55,888 nt of DNA from Salinadaptatus halalkaliphilus. GTDB taxonomy: Archaea > Halobacteriota > Halobacteria > Halobacteriales > Natrialbaceae. Shown here piece by piece: positions 45,229 to 55,272 of this stretch. Under the pieces are notes generated by a model that ran no database searches, was not told the DNA's origin, and was given only the letters and a program-made list of their open reading frames with translations. Both the position numbers and the translations under genes were made by a program. Location: contig NZ_RBZW01000067.1 of the NCBI RefSeq assembly GCF_006543045.1, positions 1 to 55,888 on the forward strand. The letters run 5' to 3'. Positions within the stretch are counted from its first letter, which is position 1. Every line of letters starts with the position of its first letter.

Positions 45229-47055
45229 ATGAGCGAACGCGCAGCATCGGTTACACCCACAGAAGCGGACGAACAGGACGATGACCAGGAACAGATCACC
45301 GACAGCGCTGCCCCGGACGCAGCCGCGGATACCGGACCTGCCGAGACGACAGACAGCGAGTCTGCACCGGTCACGACGGGCGCCGAAGCCGTCATTCGCG
45401 CCCTCGAGAACGCGGGCGTGGAGTACGCCTTCGGCGTCCAGGGCGGGGCGATCATGCCCGTCTACGACGCGCTGTACGACTCGGAGATCTACCACGTGAC
45501 GATGGCCCACGAACAAGGCGCGGCCCACGCGGCCGACGCCTACGGCATCGTCTCGGGGGAGCCCGGCATCTGTCTCGCGACCTCCGGACCCGGAGCGACG
45601 AACCTCGTCACGGGGATCGCAGACGCCGACATGGACTCGGACCCGATGGTCGCACTGACCGGACAGGTCCCGACGGAGTTCGTCGGCAACGACGCGTTCC
45701 AGGAGACCGACACGACGGGCGTCACGACGCCGGTAACGAAGGACAACACCTTCGCTTCCGACTCCGACCGCGTCGGCACCGATGTCAGCGAAGCTTTCGC
45801 ACTCGCTCGGGAGGGCCGTCCCGGGCCGACGCTCGTGGACCTGCCCAAAGACATCACCAACGGCGAGACCGACGCCGAACCAGACGCGCCGACGACGCCC
45901 GACACCTACCAGGTGCAAGAACGGGCCGATCCCGAGATCGTCGCCGAGGCCGCCGAGCGAATCGAGAACTCGGCGCGACCGGCGCTACTGCTCGGTGGCG
46001 GCGTCATCAAGGGCGAAGCCAGCGAGGTCTGTCGCGAGTTCGCGATCGAACACGAGATTCCGGTCGTCACGACGATGCCCGGCCTCGGAGCGTTCCCCGA
46101 GGATCACGAGCTCTCGATGGAGATGGCGGGCATGCACGGCACCGGCTACGCCAACATGGCGATCACGCACTGCGATACGCTGATCGCCGTCGGCACCCGG
46201 TTCGACGACCGCCTCACCGGCGGTATCGAGACCTTCGCGCCCGACGCGGAGGTCATCCACGTCGATATCGATCCCGCCGAAATCTCGAAGAACATCCACG
46301 CGGACTATCCGTTGGTCGGCGACGCCGACACGGCCGTCTCGCAACTGGCCGAGGCGGTCGACTCCTCGCCGGAGGCGACGAAGTGGCGCGCCCAGTGCCA
46401 GCAGTGGAAGTCCGACTATTCGATGGCCTACGACGCACCCGACGACGCGCCGGTCCAACCGGAGTTCGTCGTCGAGGCGTTAGACGAGGCTACCAGCGAC
46501 GAGGCGATCGTCACGACTGGTGTCGGCCAACACCAGATGTGGGCCTGCCAGTACTGGACGTTCACCGAACCCAGAACCTGGGTCTCGAGTCACGGGCTCG
46601 GCGCGATGGGCTATGGACTCCCCTCGGCGATCGGCGCGCGACTCGCGGCCGACGACGATCAGGAAGTGATCTGCGTCGACGGCGACGGCTCGTTCCTGAT
46701 GACCTTACAGGGGCTGTCCGTGGCCGTCCGCGAGGAGCTGGACATCACGGTCGCCGTGCTCAACAACGAGTACATCGGGATGGTCCGTCAGTGGCAAGAC
46801 GCCTTCTTCGAGGGCCGTCACGCCGCCTCCGATTACGGCTGGATGCCCGAATTCGACAAGCTCGCCGAAGCCTTCGGCGCACAGGGCTTCCGAATCGACG
46901 ACTACGACGAGGTCGCCGACACCATAGAGGCCGCCGTCGACTATGACGGCCCGTCGGTGATCGACGTCCACATCGATCCCGAAGCGAACGTCTACCCGAT
47001 GGTGCCAAGCGGCGGCGACAACGGGCAGTTCGCGCTGACGGAGGACCAGCTATGA
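45229..47055 (+). CDS. ilvB: Acetolactate synthase, large subunit
   Basis: The 608-residue enzyme has a 45-residue acidic haloarchaeal extension. Then come the TPP-dependent fold with the catalytic Glu95 in MAHEQGAAHAADAYG, FAD-domain segments such as ALLLGGGVIKGE, and the TPP/Mg motif GDGSF (from residue 485) with its NNEY partner near 511. It condenses pyruvate molecules, or pyruvate plus 2-ketobutyrate, in valine and isoleucine synthesis. Its stop overlaps the ilvN start by 4 bases. It is preceded by a 305-base leader with a small reading frame, and a GGGAG ribosome-binding site lies 7 bases before the ATG. Confidence 0.95.
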   Translation: MSERAASVTPTEADEQDDDQEQITDSAAPDAAADTGPAETTDSESAPVTTGAEAVIRALENAGVEYAFGVQGGAIMPVYDALYDSEIYHVTMAHEQGAAHAADAYGIVSGEPGICLATSGPGATNLVTGIADADMDSDPMVALTGQVPTEFVGNDAFQETDTTGVTTPVTKDNTFASDSDRVGTDVSEAFALAREGRPGPTLVDLPKDITNGETDAEPDAPTTPDTYQVQERADPEIVAEAAERIENSARPALLLGGGVIKGEASEVCREFAIEHEIPVVTTMPGLGAFPEDHELSMEMAGMHGTGYANMAITHCDTLIAVGTRFDDRLTGGIETFAPDAEVIHVDIDPAEISKNIHADYPLVGDADTAVSQLAEAVDSSPEATKWRAQCQQWKSDYSMAYDAPDDAPVQPEFVVEALDEATSDEAIVTTGVGQHQMWACQYWTFTEPRTWVSSHGLGAMGYGLPSAIGARLAADDDQEVICVDGDGSFLMTLQGLSVAVREELDITVAVLNNEYIGMVRQWQDAFFEGRHAASDYGWMPEFDKLAEAFGAQGFRIDDYDEVADTIEAAVDYDGPSVIDVHIDPEANVYPMVPSGGDNGQFALTEDQL

Positions 47056-47717
47056 AACGCGGATTGGACGGTCCAGCGCCCGAGGAGCGACCGACGCCCG
47101 CGGGTCGGCGCAACAAACAGGGCATCCGCATCGACCCCGAGGTCGAAGCGACCCACCAGCCGCGCCGTACCGTCATCTCGGCGCTGGTCGAACACGAACC
47201 CGGCGTGCTCTCTGATGTCTCGGGGCTGTTCTCGAGGCGCCAGTTCAACATCGAGAGTCTCACCGTCGGCCCGACCGACGACGCGGAGTTAGCGCGGATT
47301 ACCCTCGTCGTCGAGGAGACCGATCCCGGGATTGACCAGGTCAAAAAGCAGCTGCGAAAACTGGTGCCGGTCATCTCCGTGCGTGAACTCGCACCCGACG
47401 CGATGCGACGCGAACTCGCGCTGATCAAGGTCGACGCCGAACGCCCGGATCAGGTCGCGGCCGTCGCGGATATGTACGGCGCGACGACCGTCGACTCGAG
47501 TCCGGAGACGGCGACCTTCGAGGTGACGGGAGCACGCCAGAAGATCGACGCGGCGATCGACACCTTCAGCCAGTTTGGCATCCGCGAGATTTCCCGGACC
47601 GGCATGACGGCACTCGCACGCGGTACCGACGAGACGACGGGTCCGTCACCCGCCGACGCGAGCGTATCGGCCGCCGACGAGGCGAATCAATACACGGAGA
47701 CAGCAGACGATGACTGA
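47052..47717 (+). CDS. ilvN: Acetolactate synthase, regulatory small subunit
   Basis: The 221-residue protein has the N-terminal ACT domain (residues about 35-110; ISALVEHEPGVLSDVSGLFS, then RRQFNIESLTVGPTDD) that binds valine for feedback control, and the C-terminal domain with ELALIKVDAE and FEVTGARQKIDAAIDTFSQFG. A basic N-terminal extension and an acidic tail are added. The start overlaps ilvB by 4 bases, with a GGAGG site (47040-47044) 7 bases upstream, and the end overlaps ilvC by 8 bases. Confidence 0.94.
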   Translation: MKRGLDGPAPEERPTPAGRRNKQGIRIDPEVEATHQPRRTVISALVEHEPGVLSDVSGLFSRRQFNIESLTVGPTDDAELARITLVVEETDPGIDQVKKQLRKLVPVISVRELAPDAMRRELALIKVDAERPDQVAAVADMYGATTVDSSPETATFEVTGARQKIDAAIDTFSQFGIREISRTGMTALARGTDETTGPSPADASVSAADEANQYTETADDD

Positions 47718-48768
47718 CGAATTCACTACCCCGATCTACTACGACGACGATGCGGACGTATCGACGCTCGACGACGACACTGTAGCCGTGCTGGGCTACG
47801 GGAGCCAGGGCCACGCCCACGCGCTGAACCTCCACGAAAGCGGGGTCGACGTGGTCGTCGGCCTGCGCGAGGACTCGGCCTCGCGCTCGGCCGCCGAAGC
47901 CGACGGACTCACGGTGACGACGCCGGCAGATGCCGTTTCACAGGCTAACTACGTCTCGGTGCTCGTTCCCGACACCGTCCAGGCGGCGGTCTACGAAAAC
48001 GCGATCGAACCGAACTTGGAGGCCGGCGACACGCTGCAGTTCGCCCACGGGCTGAACATTCACTATGAGCAGATCGAGCCGCCGGCAGACGTCGACGTGA
48101 CGATGGTCGCCCCGAAGAGTCCGGGCCACCTCGTCCGGCGTAACTACGAGAACGACGAGGGAACGCCGGGGCTGCTTGCGGTCTATCAGGACACCACGGG
48201 CGACGCTCACGAGCGCGGGCTGGCCTACGCGAAGGCGATCGGCTGTGCCCGTGCCGGCGTCATCGAGACGTCGTTCCAAGAGGAGGTCGAATCCGACCTC
48301 TTCGGCGAGCAGGCAGTGCTGTGTGGCGGCGTCACCTCGCTGGTCAAACACGGCTACGAGACGCTGGTCGATGCGGGTTACTCGCCCGAGATCGCCTACT
48401 TCGAGTGTCTCAACGAACTCAAGTTGATCGTCGATCTGATGTACGAAGGCGGTCACGCCGAGATGTGGGATTCGGTGTCGGACACCGCTGAGTACGGCGG
48501 CCTCTCGCGAGGCGACCGGATCGTCGACGAAAACGTCCGCGAGAACATGGAAGAGACCCTCGAGGAGATCCAAAACGGCGAGTTCACGCGCGAGTGGATC
48601 CTCGAGAACCAGGCCGGGCGACCGAGCTACACGCAGCTGCGCCAGGCCGAGAAGAACCACGAGATCGAAGCGGTCGGCGAACGACTGCGCGACCTCTTTG
48701 CGTGGGCCGAAGAGCAAGAAGACGACCAGAGCGAAGACGACTCCGTTCAGGTACAGGCAGACGACTAA
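47710..48768 (+). CDS. ilvC: Ketol-acid reductoisomerase
   Basis: The 352-residue class I enzyme has the dinucleotide fold [16 protein letters not shown] (residues 26-41), the substrate segment [16 protein letters not shown] and the all-helical C-terminal domain with [20 protein letters not shown] and [17 protein letters not shown] holding the metal-binding acids. It converts acetohydroxy acids to dihydroxy acids with isomerisation and reduction. The C terminus has an added acidic tail ([17 protein letters not shown]) typical of salt adaptation. The start lies 8 bases inside ilvN. Confidence 0.96.
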   Translation: MTDEFTTPIYYDDDADVSTLDDDTVAVLGYGSQGHAHALNLHESGVDVVVGLREDSASRSAAEADGLTVTTPADAVSQANYVSVLVPDTVQAAVYENAIEPNLEAGDTLQFAHGLNIHYEQIEPPADVDVTMVAPKSPGHLVRRNYENDEGTPGLLAVYQDTTGDAHERGLAYAKAIGCARAGVIETSFQEEVESDLFGEQAVLCGGVTSLVKHGYETLVDAGYSPEIAYFECLNELKLIVDLMYEGGHAEMWDSVSDTAEYGGLSRGDRIVDENVRENMEETLEEIQNGEFTREWILENQAGRPSYTQLRQAEKNHEIEAVGERLRDLFAWAEEQEDDQSEDDSVQVQADD

Positions 48769-48785
48769 CCGGACACCAGAATACA

Positions 48786-49052
48786 ATGACCGACAACGAC
48801 ACGACAGATCGGATGGCCGACATCAGCCACACCAACCCCGTCACCGGGGAGAGGGCTGGCCGGCTGTTCGAACGCGGACCGACCGTCGTAGCGGACGGCG
48901 GAGAGGAAGCCACGACGGACGCTGCGGGGCGTACAGAGACGACACAGACCGAGACAATGGCCGACATCGACCACACGCCACCCCAGGCGGCCGACGACGC
49001 CAACCGCGTCTTCGAACGCGGCCGAAACTACCCCGTAGAGGAAGACGAATGA
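48786..49052 (+). CDS. Small protein with two internal repeats inside the ilv-leu operon, function unknown
   Basis: The 88-residue acidic product contains two similar units. The first is [20 protein letters not shown] followed by RGPTVVADG (residues 10-38); the second is [20 protein letters not shown] followed by RGRNYPVEE (about 58-86). The shared pattern is MADI-x-HT-x-P, an eight- to nine-residue spacer, R-(L/V)-FERG. It starts 17 bases after ilvC and overlaps leuC by 4 bases (ATGA), so it is co-translated with the operon. I do not recognise the family. Its place suggests a partner or assembly factor for the isopropylmalate isomerase, but that is inference. Confidence 0.75.
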   Translation: MTDNDTTDRMADISHTNPVTGERAGRLFERGPTVVADGGEEATTDAAGRTETTQTETMADIDHTPPQAADDANRVFERGRNYPVEEDE

Positions 49053-50470
49053 GCGAGGGAACGCTCTACGACAAGGTCTGGGACCGACACACGGTGACGA
49101 CGCTGCCGACCGGACAGGACCAGCTGTTCGTCGGCCTCCACCTCATCCACGAGGTCACGAGTCCACAGGCCTTCGGCATGCTTCGCGAGCGCGAGCTCGA
49201 GGTCGCCTTCCCGGAACTCACCCACGCGACGGTCGATCACATCGTCCCGACGGCCGACCAGTCCCGGCCCTACGAGGAAGACGCGGCAGAAGAGATGATG
49301 GCCGAACTCGAGGACAACGTCCGCGAGGCGGGCATCGAGTTTTCCGACCCCGACTCCGGCGATCAGGGGATCGTCCACGTCATCGGCCCGGAGCAGGGGA
49401 TCACCCAGCCCGGCAAGACGATCGTCTGTGGCGACAGCCACACCTCGACCCACGGCGCCTTCGGCGCGCTCGCGTTCGGGATCGGCACCAGCCAGATTCG
49501 CGACGTGCTCGCGACCGGGACGCTTGCCTTCGAGAAACAGCAGGTTCGCAAGATCCAGGTCGACGGCGAACTCGGCGACGGGGTCGAAGCGAAAGACATC
49601 ATCCTCGAGATCATCCGTCGACTCGGCACCGAGGGCGGCGTCGGCTACGTCTACGAGTACGCGGGCGAGGCCATCGAGAACCTCGGGATGGAAGGCCGGA
49701 TGTCGATCTGCAACATGTCCATCGAGGGCGGTGCTCGAGCGGGCTACGTCAACCCCGACGAGACCACCTACGAGTGGCTCGCAGACACCGACTTCTTCCA
49801 GGAGAACCCCGAGAAGTTCGACGAGCTCAAACCCTACTGGGAGTCGATTCGATCCGACGACGACGCCGAGTACGACGACGTCGTCCACATCGACGCCGAC
49901 GACTTAGAGCCGGTCGTCACCTGGGGAACCACGCCCGGACAGGGGATCGGTATCAGCGAGGAGATCCCAGCGCCGGAGGACCTGCCCGCGGACAAGGAAG
50001 ACACCGCGCGACGCGCACAGGAACACATGCGTGTCGAGCCCGGCGAGACGATGGAGGGCTACGAGATCGACGTTACCTTCCTGGGATCGTGTACGAACGC
50101 CCGTCTGCCCGACCTGCGCCGCGCGGCCGAGATCGTCGAGGGCCGCGAGGTCGACGACGACGTCCGCGCGATGGTCGTCCCCGGCAGCCAGCGCGTCCAA
50201 AAAACCGCCGAGCAGGAAGGCCTGAAAGATACCTTCGAGGAAGCCGGCTTCGAGTGGCGCAACGCCGGCTGTTCGATGTGTCTCGGCATGAACGAGGACC
50301 AACTCGAGGGCGACGAGGCCTGTGCCTCCTCCTCGAACCGGAACTTCGTCGGCCGCCAGGGTAGCAAGGACGGTCGTACGGTCCTGATGAACCCCCAGAT
50401 GGTCGCCGCGGCGGCGATCGAAGGGGAGGTCACTGACGTGCGCGAACTCAAGGAGGTGACCACGGCATGA
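49049..50470 (+). CDS. leuC: 3-isopropylmalate dehydratase, large subunit
   Basis: The 473-residue protein has aconitase-family features: [19 protein letters not shown] (residues about 126-144) and the iron-sulfur ligands at about Cys348 (GSCTNARL), Cys408 and Cys411 ([12 protein letters not shown]). With LeuD it isomerises 2- to 3-isopropylmalate, or citramalate in the isoleucine route. The ATG overlaps the stop of the 88-residue gene. The end overlaps leuD by 4 bases. The length and all cluster cysteines are normal. Confidence 0.95.
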   Translation: MSEGTLYDKVWDRHTVTTLPTGQDQLFVGLHLIHEVTSPQAFGMLRERELEVAFPELTHATVDHIVPTADQSRPYEEDAAEEMMAELEDNVREAGIEFSDPDSGDQGIVHVIGPEQGITQPGKTIVCGDSHTSTHGAFGALAFGIGTSQIRDVLATGTLAFEKQQVRKIQVDGELGDGVEAKDIILEIIRRLGTEGGVGYVYEYAGEAIENLGMEGRMSICNMSIEGGARAGYVNPDETTYEWLADTDFFQENPEKFDELKPYWESIRSDDDAEYDDVVHIDADDLEPVVTWGTTPGQGIGISEEIPAPEDLPADKEDTARRAQEHMRVEPGETMEGYEIDVTFLGSCTNARLPDLRRAAEIVEGREVDDDVRAMVVPGSQRVQKTAEQEGLKDTFEEAGFEWRNAGCSMCLGMNEDQLEGDEACASSSNRNFVGRQGSKDGRTVLMNPQMVAAAAIEGEVTDVRELKEVTTA

Positions 50471-51108
50471 CTGGCGACGACGAGGTCGAGATTCCGGAAG
50501 TCGACTACGTCTCCGGCTCGGGCATTCCGGTCCGAGGGAACGACATCGACACCGACCAGATCATCCCGGCGCGGTTCATGAAGGTCGTCACTTTCGACGG
50601 CCTCGGCGAGTTCGCGTTCTTCGACGTGCGCTTCGACGAGGACGACGATCAGAAGGACCACCCGTTCAACGAGGACCAGTTCCAGGACTCCTCGGTGATG
50701 GTCGTCAACAACAACTTCGGCTGTGGCTCCTCGCGCGAGCACGCCCCCCAGGCCCTGATGCGCTGGGGGATCGACGCGATCATCGGCGAGAGCTTCGCCG
50801 AGATTTTCGCGGGCAACTGCCTCGCGCTTGGCATCCCGACGGTGACGGCAGACACGGAGACCATCGAGGAACTGCAGGCCTGGGTCGACGACAACCCCGA
50901 CGCGGAGATCGAGATCGACGTCGAAGCCGAAACCGTCACGTACGGTGGCGAAACGATCGACGTCACCGTCGACGACGCCCAGCGTAAGGCCCTCGTCGAG
51001 GGCGTCTGGGACACGACGGCGCTGATGAAGTCGAACGCGAGCGAAGTCCGCAAGAAGGCCGAAGAGCTACCCTACGTCACGGACTCGGCGATCCCGGAAG
51101 CCGAATAG
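50467..51108 (+). CDS. leuD: 3-isopropylmalate dehydratase, small subunit
   Basis: The 213-residue swivel-domain protein includes [16 protein letters not shown] (residues about 24-39) and [20 protein letters not shown] (about 81-100), the substrate-binding loop of aconitase-like small subunits. It forms the active site together with LeuC. A full AGGAGGTGA ribosome-binding site (50451-50459) precedes the start, which overlaps leuC by 4 bases. It is the last gene of the overlapping operon; the following gene is on the other strand. Confidence 0.95.
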   Translation: MTGDDEVEIPEVDYVSGSGIPVRGNDIDTDQIIPARFMKVVTFDGLGEFAFFDVRFDEDDDQKDHPFNEDQFQDSSVMVVNNNFGCGSSREHAPQALMRWGIDAIIGESFAEIFAGNCLALGIPTVTADTETIEELQAWVDDNPDAEIEIDVEAETVTYGGETIDVTVDDAQRKALVEGVWDTTALMKSNASEVRKKAEELPYVTDSAIPEAE

Positions 51109-51142
51109 CCACTCCCGTTCGACCTCGATTCTCGGTACACTG

Positions 51143-51523
51143 CTAGGAGAGCTGTGCGGTTACGTCCGTCGAGGAGATCATCCCGACGTACTCGTCATCG
51201 CTGTCGACGACCGGAAGGTGTTTGATACCGAAGTTCGTCATCATCGCGGCGACCTCCTCGATATAGATATCCGGCGGGACGATCTCGACGGAATCGGTCA
51301 TCACCTCGGTGACGGGGACGTCTCCGGAACGTCGGCCCTCGGCAGCGACTGCAAGCACGTCAGTGCTAGTGACGATCGACGGTGGATCGGTGGTCACGAC
51401 CAGCGCGCTGATCTCGCCGTCGCGCATCCGCTCGGCGGCGTCCTGTACCGTCGCCGCTTTCGAGATCGTCTCGAGGGGTGTCGACATCACGTCTCGTACC
51501 TGAACTCTGTTATCAGCGTTCAT
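51143..51523 (-). CDS. Two-CBS-domain protein
   Basis: The 126-residue product is essentially two CBS motifs: [20 protein letters not shown] to [12 protein letters not shown] (residues about 8-60) and [20 protein letters not shown] to [14 protein letters not shown] (about 72-126). Such stand-alone CBS pairs bind adenine nucleotides and act as energy sensors. It lies on the opposite strand between leuD and leuB, with 34 bp to leuD and a shared divergent 111-bp region with leuB. A regulatory link to leucine synthesis is possible but unproven. Confidence 0.88.
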   Translation of the reverse strand: MNADNRVQVRDVMSTPLETISKAATVQDAAERMRDGEISALVVTTDPPSIVTSTDVLAVAAEGRRSGDVPVTEVMTDSVEIVPPDIYIEEVAAMMTNFGIKHLPVVDSDDEYVGMISSTDVTAQLS

Positions 51524-51634
51524 GACTCGTGGTACGGATGCTCGTCCTATTGGTGTTGTGCTCTCGGCGTGTTCGAACGGAGCGCTCGGTCCCGAACCGA
51601 ATCACTTTCCCACCCACACTGTGACCGCCACAGT

Positions 51635-52615
51635 ATGACTCACGAAATCGTCGTCATCCCGGGCGATGGCATCGGACAGGAAGTCACTCCAGCGGCCGTC
51701 GAGGTCCTCGAGGCGACAGACGTCGACCTCGAGTTCGTCGAGGCCGAGGCGGGCGACGCGGTACAGGAAGCGACCGGCGAAGCGCTGCCACAGGAGACCT
51801 ACGACCTCGCCGCCGAGGCGGAGGCGACGCTGTTCGGTGCGGTCGGCGAGACGGCCGCGGACGTGATTCTTCCGCTGCGTGATGCGGTCGACTCGTTCGT
51901 CAACGTCCGACCGGCGAAAGCCTACCCCGGCGTCGACGCCGTCCGTCCCGAGACGGACATGGTCTTCCTGCGAGAGAACACCGAGGGCGTCTACGCGGGC
52001 CACGAAGACCGACTGACCGACGACGTGTCGACGCTGACCCGCGTCGTCACGGAATCGGCCTCGAGAGAACTTGCCGAGTTCGCCTGCGAGTACGTCGCGG
52101 GCGACGACCACGACGGCGTTACGATCGCGCACAAGGCGAACGTCATGCGCGAGACCGACGGGCTCTTCCGGGACACCGTCGTCGATGTCGCCGACGACAA
52201 CGGCGTCGAAACCGACGAAGTGCTGATGGACGCTTTCGCGACGCGGGTCTGTCTCGACCCGACGCAGTTCGACGTCGTTGTCTGTCCGAACCTCGCGGGC
52301 GATGTCCTCTCGGATCTCGCCGCGGGACTGGTCGGCGGACTCGGCCTGCTTCCGAGCGCGAACATCGGCCACGAACGCGCGCTGTTCGAACCCGTCCACG
52401 GTTCGGCCCCCGACATCGCCGGTGAGGGTATCTCGAACCCGGCGGCGACGATCATCTCCGCCGCCATGCTACTCGAGTATCTCGGATACGACGACCAGGC
52501 CGCGGCCATCCACACCGCCGTCGAAGAAACGCTCGAGGACGGCCCGCGGACGCCGGATCTGGGCGGCGACGCCGCGACCGAAGACGTGACCGAAGCGGTC
52601 ATCGACCGGCTGTAA
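51635..52615 (+). CDS. leuB: 3-isopropylmalate dehydrogenase
   Basis: The 326-residue protein is a beta-decarboxylating dehydrogenase: [20 protein letters not shown] at the start, [14 protein letters not shown], the catalytic Lys in [13 protein letters not shown], and the metal-binding motifs MDAFATRV and [19 protein letters not shown]. It oxidises 3-isopropylmalate to 2-ketoisocaproate precursors; in the citramalate route it also serves isoleucine. Archaeal isocitrate and homoisocitrate dehydrogenases look alike, but the leu context supports LeuB. The frame is open upstream, but the ATG at 51635 gives the normal start. Confidence 0.92.
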   Translation: MTHEIVVIPGDGIGQEVTPAAVEVLEATDVDLEFVEAEAGDAVQEATGEALPQETYDLAAEAEATLFGAVGETAADVILPLRDAVDSFVNVRPAKAYPGVDAVRPETDMVFLRENTEGVYAGHEDRLTDDVSTLTRVVTESASRELAEFACEYVAGDDHDGVTIAHKANVMRETDGLFRDTVVDVADDNGVETDEVLMDAFATRVCLDPTQFDVVVCPNLAGDVLSDLAAGLVGGLGLLPSANIGHERALFEPVHGSAPDIAGEGISNPAATIISAAMLLEYLGYDDQAAAIHTAVEETLEDGPRTPDLGGDAATEDVTEAVIDRL

Positions 52616-52791
52616 GGCTGTCTGGGATCCGCACCGAGTTGGTTGATCGAGCGTCGCGTCAGCGGGTGGTTGGTTTCGCGGTATAGATTCAAGTGTGTGA
52701 ACTCGGTACAGAGGGTCGTGACAGACGAGTTGGATTGCCCGCAGCGTCCGGCCGTGCGTTCGGTGGGACCTGAAACGGACGGTGAGTGCCG

Positions 52792-53295
52792 ATGAACGTC
52801 GCCAACGTCGGCCAGATCGGCGACGAACCGGTTTTCGGCGCCTGTCGACCGGGTCACTTCGGCGCCGACCTCGAGGAGTGGACCGCCCTGCTGGCCGACC
52901 GGGACGTGACCGGCGTCCTCTGCCTGCTCTCGGAGCGAGAAGCGGGCCGCTGGGGCGTGCCGTCGGCCTACGAGGAGACGTTCGAAACCGCCCACGTCCC
53001 GATTCGGGATCGTCACCTCCCCGATGTCGATCGACTCGTTCGAGCCGTCGATCACGTCGAGTGGTTGCGGGCCGACGGCGGCCACGTTGCGCTTCACTGC
53101 AATGCAGGCCTCGGACGGACCGGCGTCGTCGCAGCCGGCTGGCTCGTTCGCGAGCGCGATCACACGCCACAGTCAGCCATCGACACGGTCGAGACGAGGC
53201 CTTGGCCACGGTCGCCGACGGAGGCGATCAGGGACGGTAACGCGACCGACGCCGAGCTGACCGAGTTACTCGAGGCCGTCGCGAATCGCGGTTGA
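52792..53295 (+). CDS. Dual-specificity-type protein phosphatase
   Basis: The 167-residue protein contains the cysteine-phosphatase P-loop HCNAGLGRTG with Cys103 and Arg109, and a probable general acid Asp73 in IRDRHLPD. The N-terminal strand MNVANVGQIGDEPVFGACRP and the segment GVLCLLSEREAGRWG are typical of haloarchaeal PTP/DSP members. It would remove phosphate from protein Tyr/Ser/Thr or from a small molecule. A GTG two codons upstream (52786) is an alternative start. The upstream 176 bases hold a TATA-like GGTATAGA near 52680 and no gene. Confidence 0.85.
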   Translation: MNVANVGQIGDEPVFGACRPGHFGADLEEWTALLADRDVTGVLCLLSEREAGRWGVPSAYEETFETAHVPIRDRHLPDVDRLVRAVDHVEWLRADGGHVALHCNAGLGRTGVVAAGWLVRERDHTPQSAIDTVETRPWPRSPTEAIRDGNATDAELTELLEAVANRG

Positions 53296-53390
53296 GGCGG
53301 TCTGCTGTCGTCAGTTCCGCGGACGATGGCGTGACAGACGACCGTCGATCGGTCCAAAGTGACTTCGCAGGGGAGCCCCAATCGCCGAGC

Positions 53391-53918
53391 ATGGACGAGG
53401 ACGCGAACGAGGACGGGGACGCCGCGTCGACGCTGTCGGTCGCGGAGTTCGTGACGTACTGTCGGACCCAGGCCGGGCTCCTCTCCGGACAGGTCCAGAC
53501 GATGGGCGACGAGGCCAACAAACTGCTCGCAGACGTCGACGAACAGGTGACCGAGATTCGCAGTCGCCTCGAGCAACACCGAGAGGGCGGGCCGGGGACG
53601 GCGAGTCCGTCGTCGACGGCCGGACCAAACAGCGACGTACTTGACGTCGACGAACTCGAGGCCTTGCAGGACGACCTCGAGAAGAAACAGTCGCTCGTCG
53701 AGGCCAAACAGGCCCGGATGGAAGCCTTCCAGGAACTGGCGGCGGGCTACACCGATCTCGCCGAGGAACTCGAGACCGCCGTCGACGACGGGGCCACGGC
53801 CTTCGAACGGGTGGTCCAGTTCGAAGCCGACGCCGACGCTCCGGCGTACTTTCCGGAGCGAAAGACGCTCGTCGAAGCCGCGGCCGAATCCGACGACGAC
53901 CCATCCACGCCAGAGTGA
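53391..53918 (+). CDS. Acidic coiled-coil protein, function unknown
   Basis: From the ATG at 53391 the product has 175 residues. It begins with an acidic stretch, then TLSVAEFVTYCRTQAGLLSG and long amphipathic helices such as ANKLLADVDEQVTEIRSRLE and EALQDDLEKKQSLVEAKQAR, broken by a Ser/Pro/Gly linker (about residues 66-78). It has no membrane segment. Such proteins are seen in haloarchaea without known function. It lies 95 bases after the phosphatase on the same strand and could share a transcript. An earlier in-frame start at 53292 overlaps the phosphatase end and is less likely. Confidence 0.65.
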   Translation: MDEDANEDGDAASTLSVAEFVTYCRTQAGLLSGQVQTMGDEANKLLADVDEQVTEIRSRLEQHREGGPGTASPSSTAGPNSDVLDVDELEALQDDLEKKQSLVEAKQARMEAFQELAAGYTDLAEELETAVDDGATAFERVVQFEADADAPAYFPERKTLVEAAAESDDDPSTPE

Positions 53919-53984
53919 GAGTCGGCGTTTCCCTCGCTACCGCGTTACGCCTCGAGCGTCGTGTCGACGCCCGATCGCGGTGTT

Positions 53985-55091
53985 CTATAGCGCCTCGAGA
54001 ACCGCGTCGATGTCGCGTTCGGTATTGAGCGCGTGCACCGAGACCCGGATCGCGTCGGGAGAGGGGAGGTCTCGGACGGCGATCCCGTCCGCGGCGAGTC
54101 GGTCGACGGTGGCGTCGGGATCGTCGACATCGATCGTCACGAGGCCGGATTCGAACGCCCGCGGGCTCAGCAGTCGCTCGTCGGCGATACCATCCTTCAG
54201 TCGGTCCGTCAAGGTCTCGATCCGTCCGCAGATGCGGTCGATACCGATCTCCTCGACCAGGTCGATCGCCGCGACGAGACCGGCGTGTGGCGCAGGACTC
54301 GCGGAGCCAATTTCGAACCGCTTGGCACCGGTGGCGTAGCTGTACCGGTCGGCGTCCGGTTCGGCGACGCTCCGGTAGCCGATCGCGGCCGGTGTGCGGT
54401 CCCGTTCGGCGCCGTCCCGGACGTAGAGAAATCCGGAGCCGAACGGACCACAGAGCCACTTGTGACCGGCAGCGACGACGAAGTCGGCCCCCCACGTCTT
54501 GACATCGATCGGGACGTGACCTGGCGCCTGCACCGCGTCGACCAGGACGTGTCCGCCGGCGTCGTTGACGATGTCGACGATATCCGCGATCGGCAATCGC
54601 GTTCCGTGCGTCCACGTCAGCGAGCTTATACAACACAGCGTCGCATCCGTCGCGGCCGTTTTCACGTCCTCGAGATCGAGTCGACCGTCCTCGGTCTCGA
54701 GTACCCGAACGTCGACGCCGTACTCACGTTCTAGCCGCTGCCAGGGGAGGATACCGGCTGCGTGCTCGAGATCGGTGCGGACGAGGACGTCCGTGTCGTC
54801 CCAGTCGAACGCGCCCGCGACGCGATTGATGCCGTCGGCCGTACTCTCGGTCAGTGCGATCTCGCTCGCCGTGGCCCCCAGTAGGTCGGCGATCCGCTCT
54901 CGGGCGTCCTCGTAACCGTCGAACGCCGCGGCGTACATTCCCTCGTTCGTCGGCGCCTCGTACTCGTGGTACTCGAGTGTATCCTCAGTTGCCTCGACGA
55001 CGCGGCGGGGACTCGGTCCACCCGCACCCCAGTTGCAGTAGACGCCGGTCTCGAGCGCGGGAACGGTTTCGCGAAGCGATAACGGATCCAT
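53985..55091 (-). CDS. Class V aminotransferase (cysteine desulfurase-like, PLP-dependent)
   Basis: From the ATG at 55091 the product has 368 residues. It shows the class V fold: YCNWGAGGPSPRRVVEA near the start, ALTESTADGINRVAGA (cofactor phosphate site), HVLVDAVQAPGHVPIDVKTW with Asp185 for the pyridine nitrogen, and AAGHKWLCGPFGSGFLYVRD with the PLP lysine Lys211. Known members are cysteine desulfurases, selenocysteine lyases and isopenicillin-N-epimerase-like enzymes. No clear mobile catalytic Cys of the SufS type is seen in the C-terminal third, so an aminotransferase or epimerase-like role is possible. Upstream (55092-55272) lies the left end of an IS607-type element. Confidence 0.82.
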   Translation of the reverse strand: MDPLSLRETVPALETGVYCNWGAGGPSPRRVVEATEDTLEYHEYEAPTNEGMYAAAFDGYEDARERIADLLGATASEIALTESTADGINRVAGAFDWDDTDVLVRTDLEHAAGILPWQRLEREYGVDVRVLETEDGRLDLEDVKTAATDATLCCISSLTWTHGTRLPIADIVDIVNDAGGHVLVDAVQAPGHVPIDVKTWGADFVVAAGHKWLCGPFGSGFLYVRDGAERDRTPAAIGYRSVAEPDADRYSYATGAKRFEIGSASPAPHAGLVAAIDLVEEIGIDRICGRIETLTDRLKDGIADERLLSPRAFESGLVTIDVDDPDATVDRLAADGIAVRDLPSPDAIRVSVHALNTERDIDAVLEAL

Positions 55092-55241
55092 TACCCGGTC
55101 GTTCGCAGGCCCCGGTGTTCGCTCTGACGGTTGCGGCAGGTCCCGGCCGAGATCCGCGTTGACGAATCGTCCCACACTGTTCGTATCGCAAGACGGTCAT
55201 AATTGGGGTAGTGTAACTGTTACAGAATCCAGTATCTATAC

Positions 55242-55260
55242 GTTTCTACTAGTAGTAAAC
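55242..55260. promoter_or_regulatory. Palindrome near the IS607 recombinase start, possible TnpA binding site
   Basis: GTTTCTACTAGTAGTAAAC has a perfect CTACTAGTAG core with GTTT and AAAC outside, offset by one base. It lies between a TATA-like TCTATACG (55234) and the ATG at 55273. A second palindrome, GTAACTGTTAC, lies at 55213-55223. IS607 recombinases bind their element ends through an N-terminal MerR-like domain. Confidence 0.4.
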
Positions 55261-55272
55261 AGTAACATCAGG

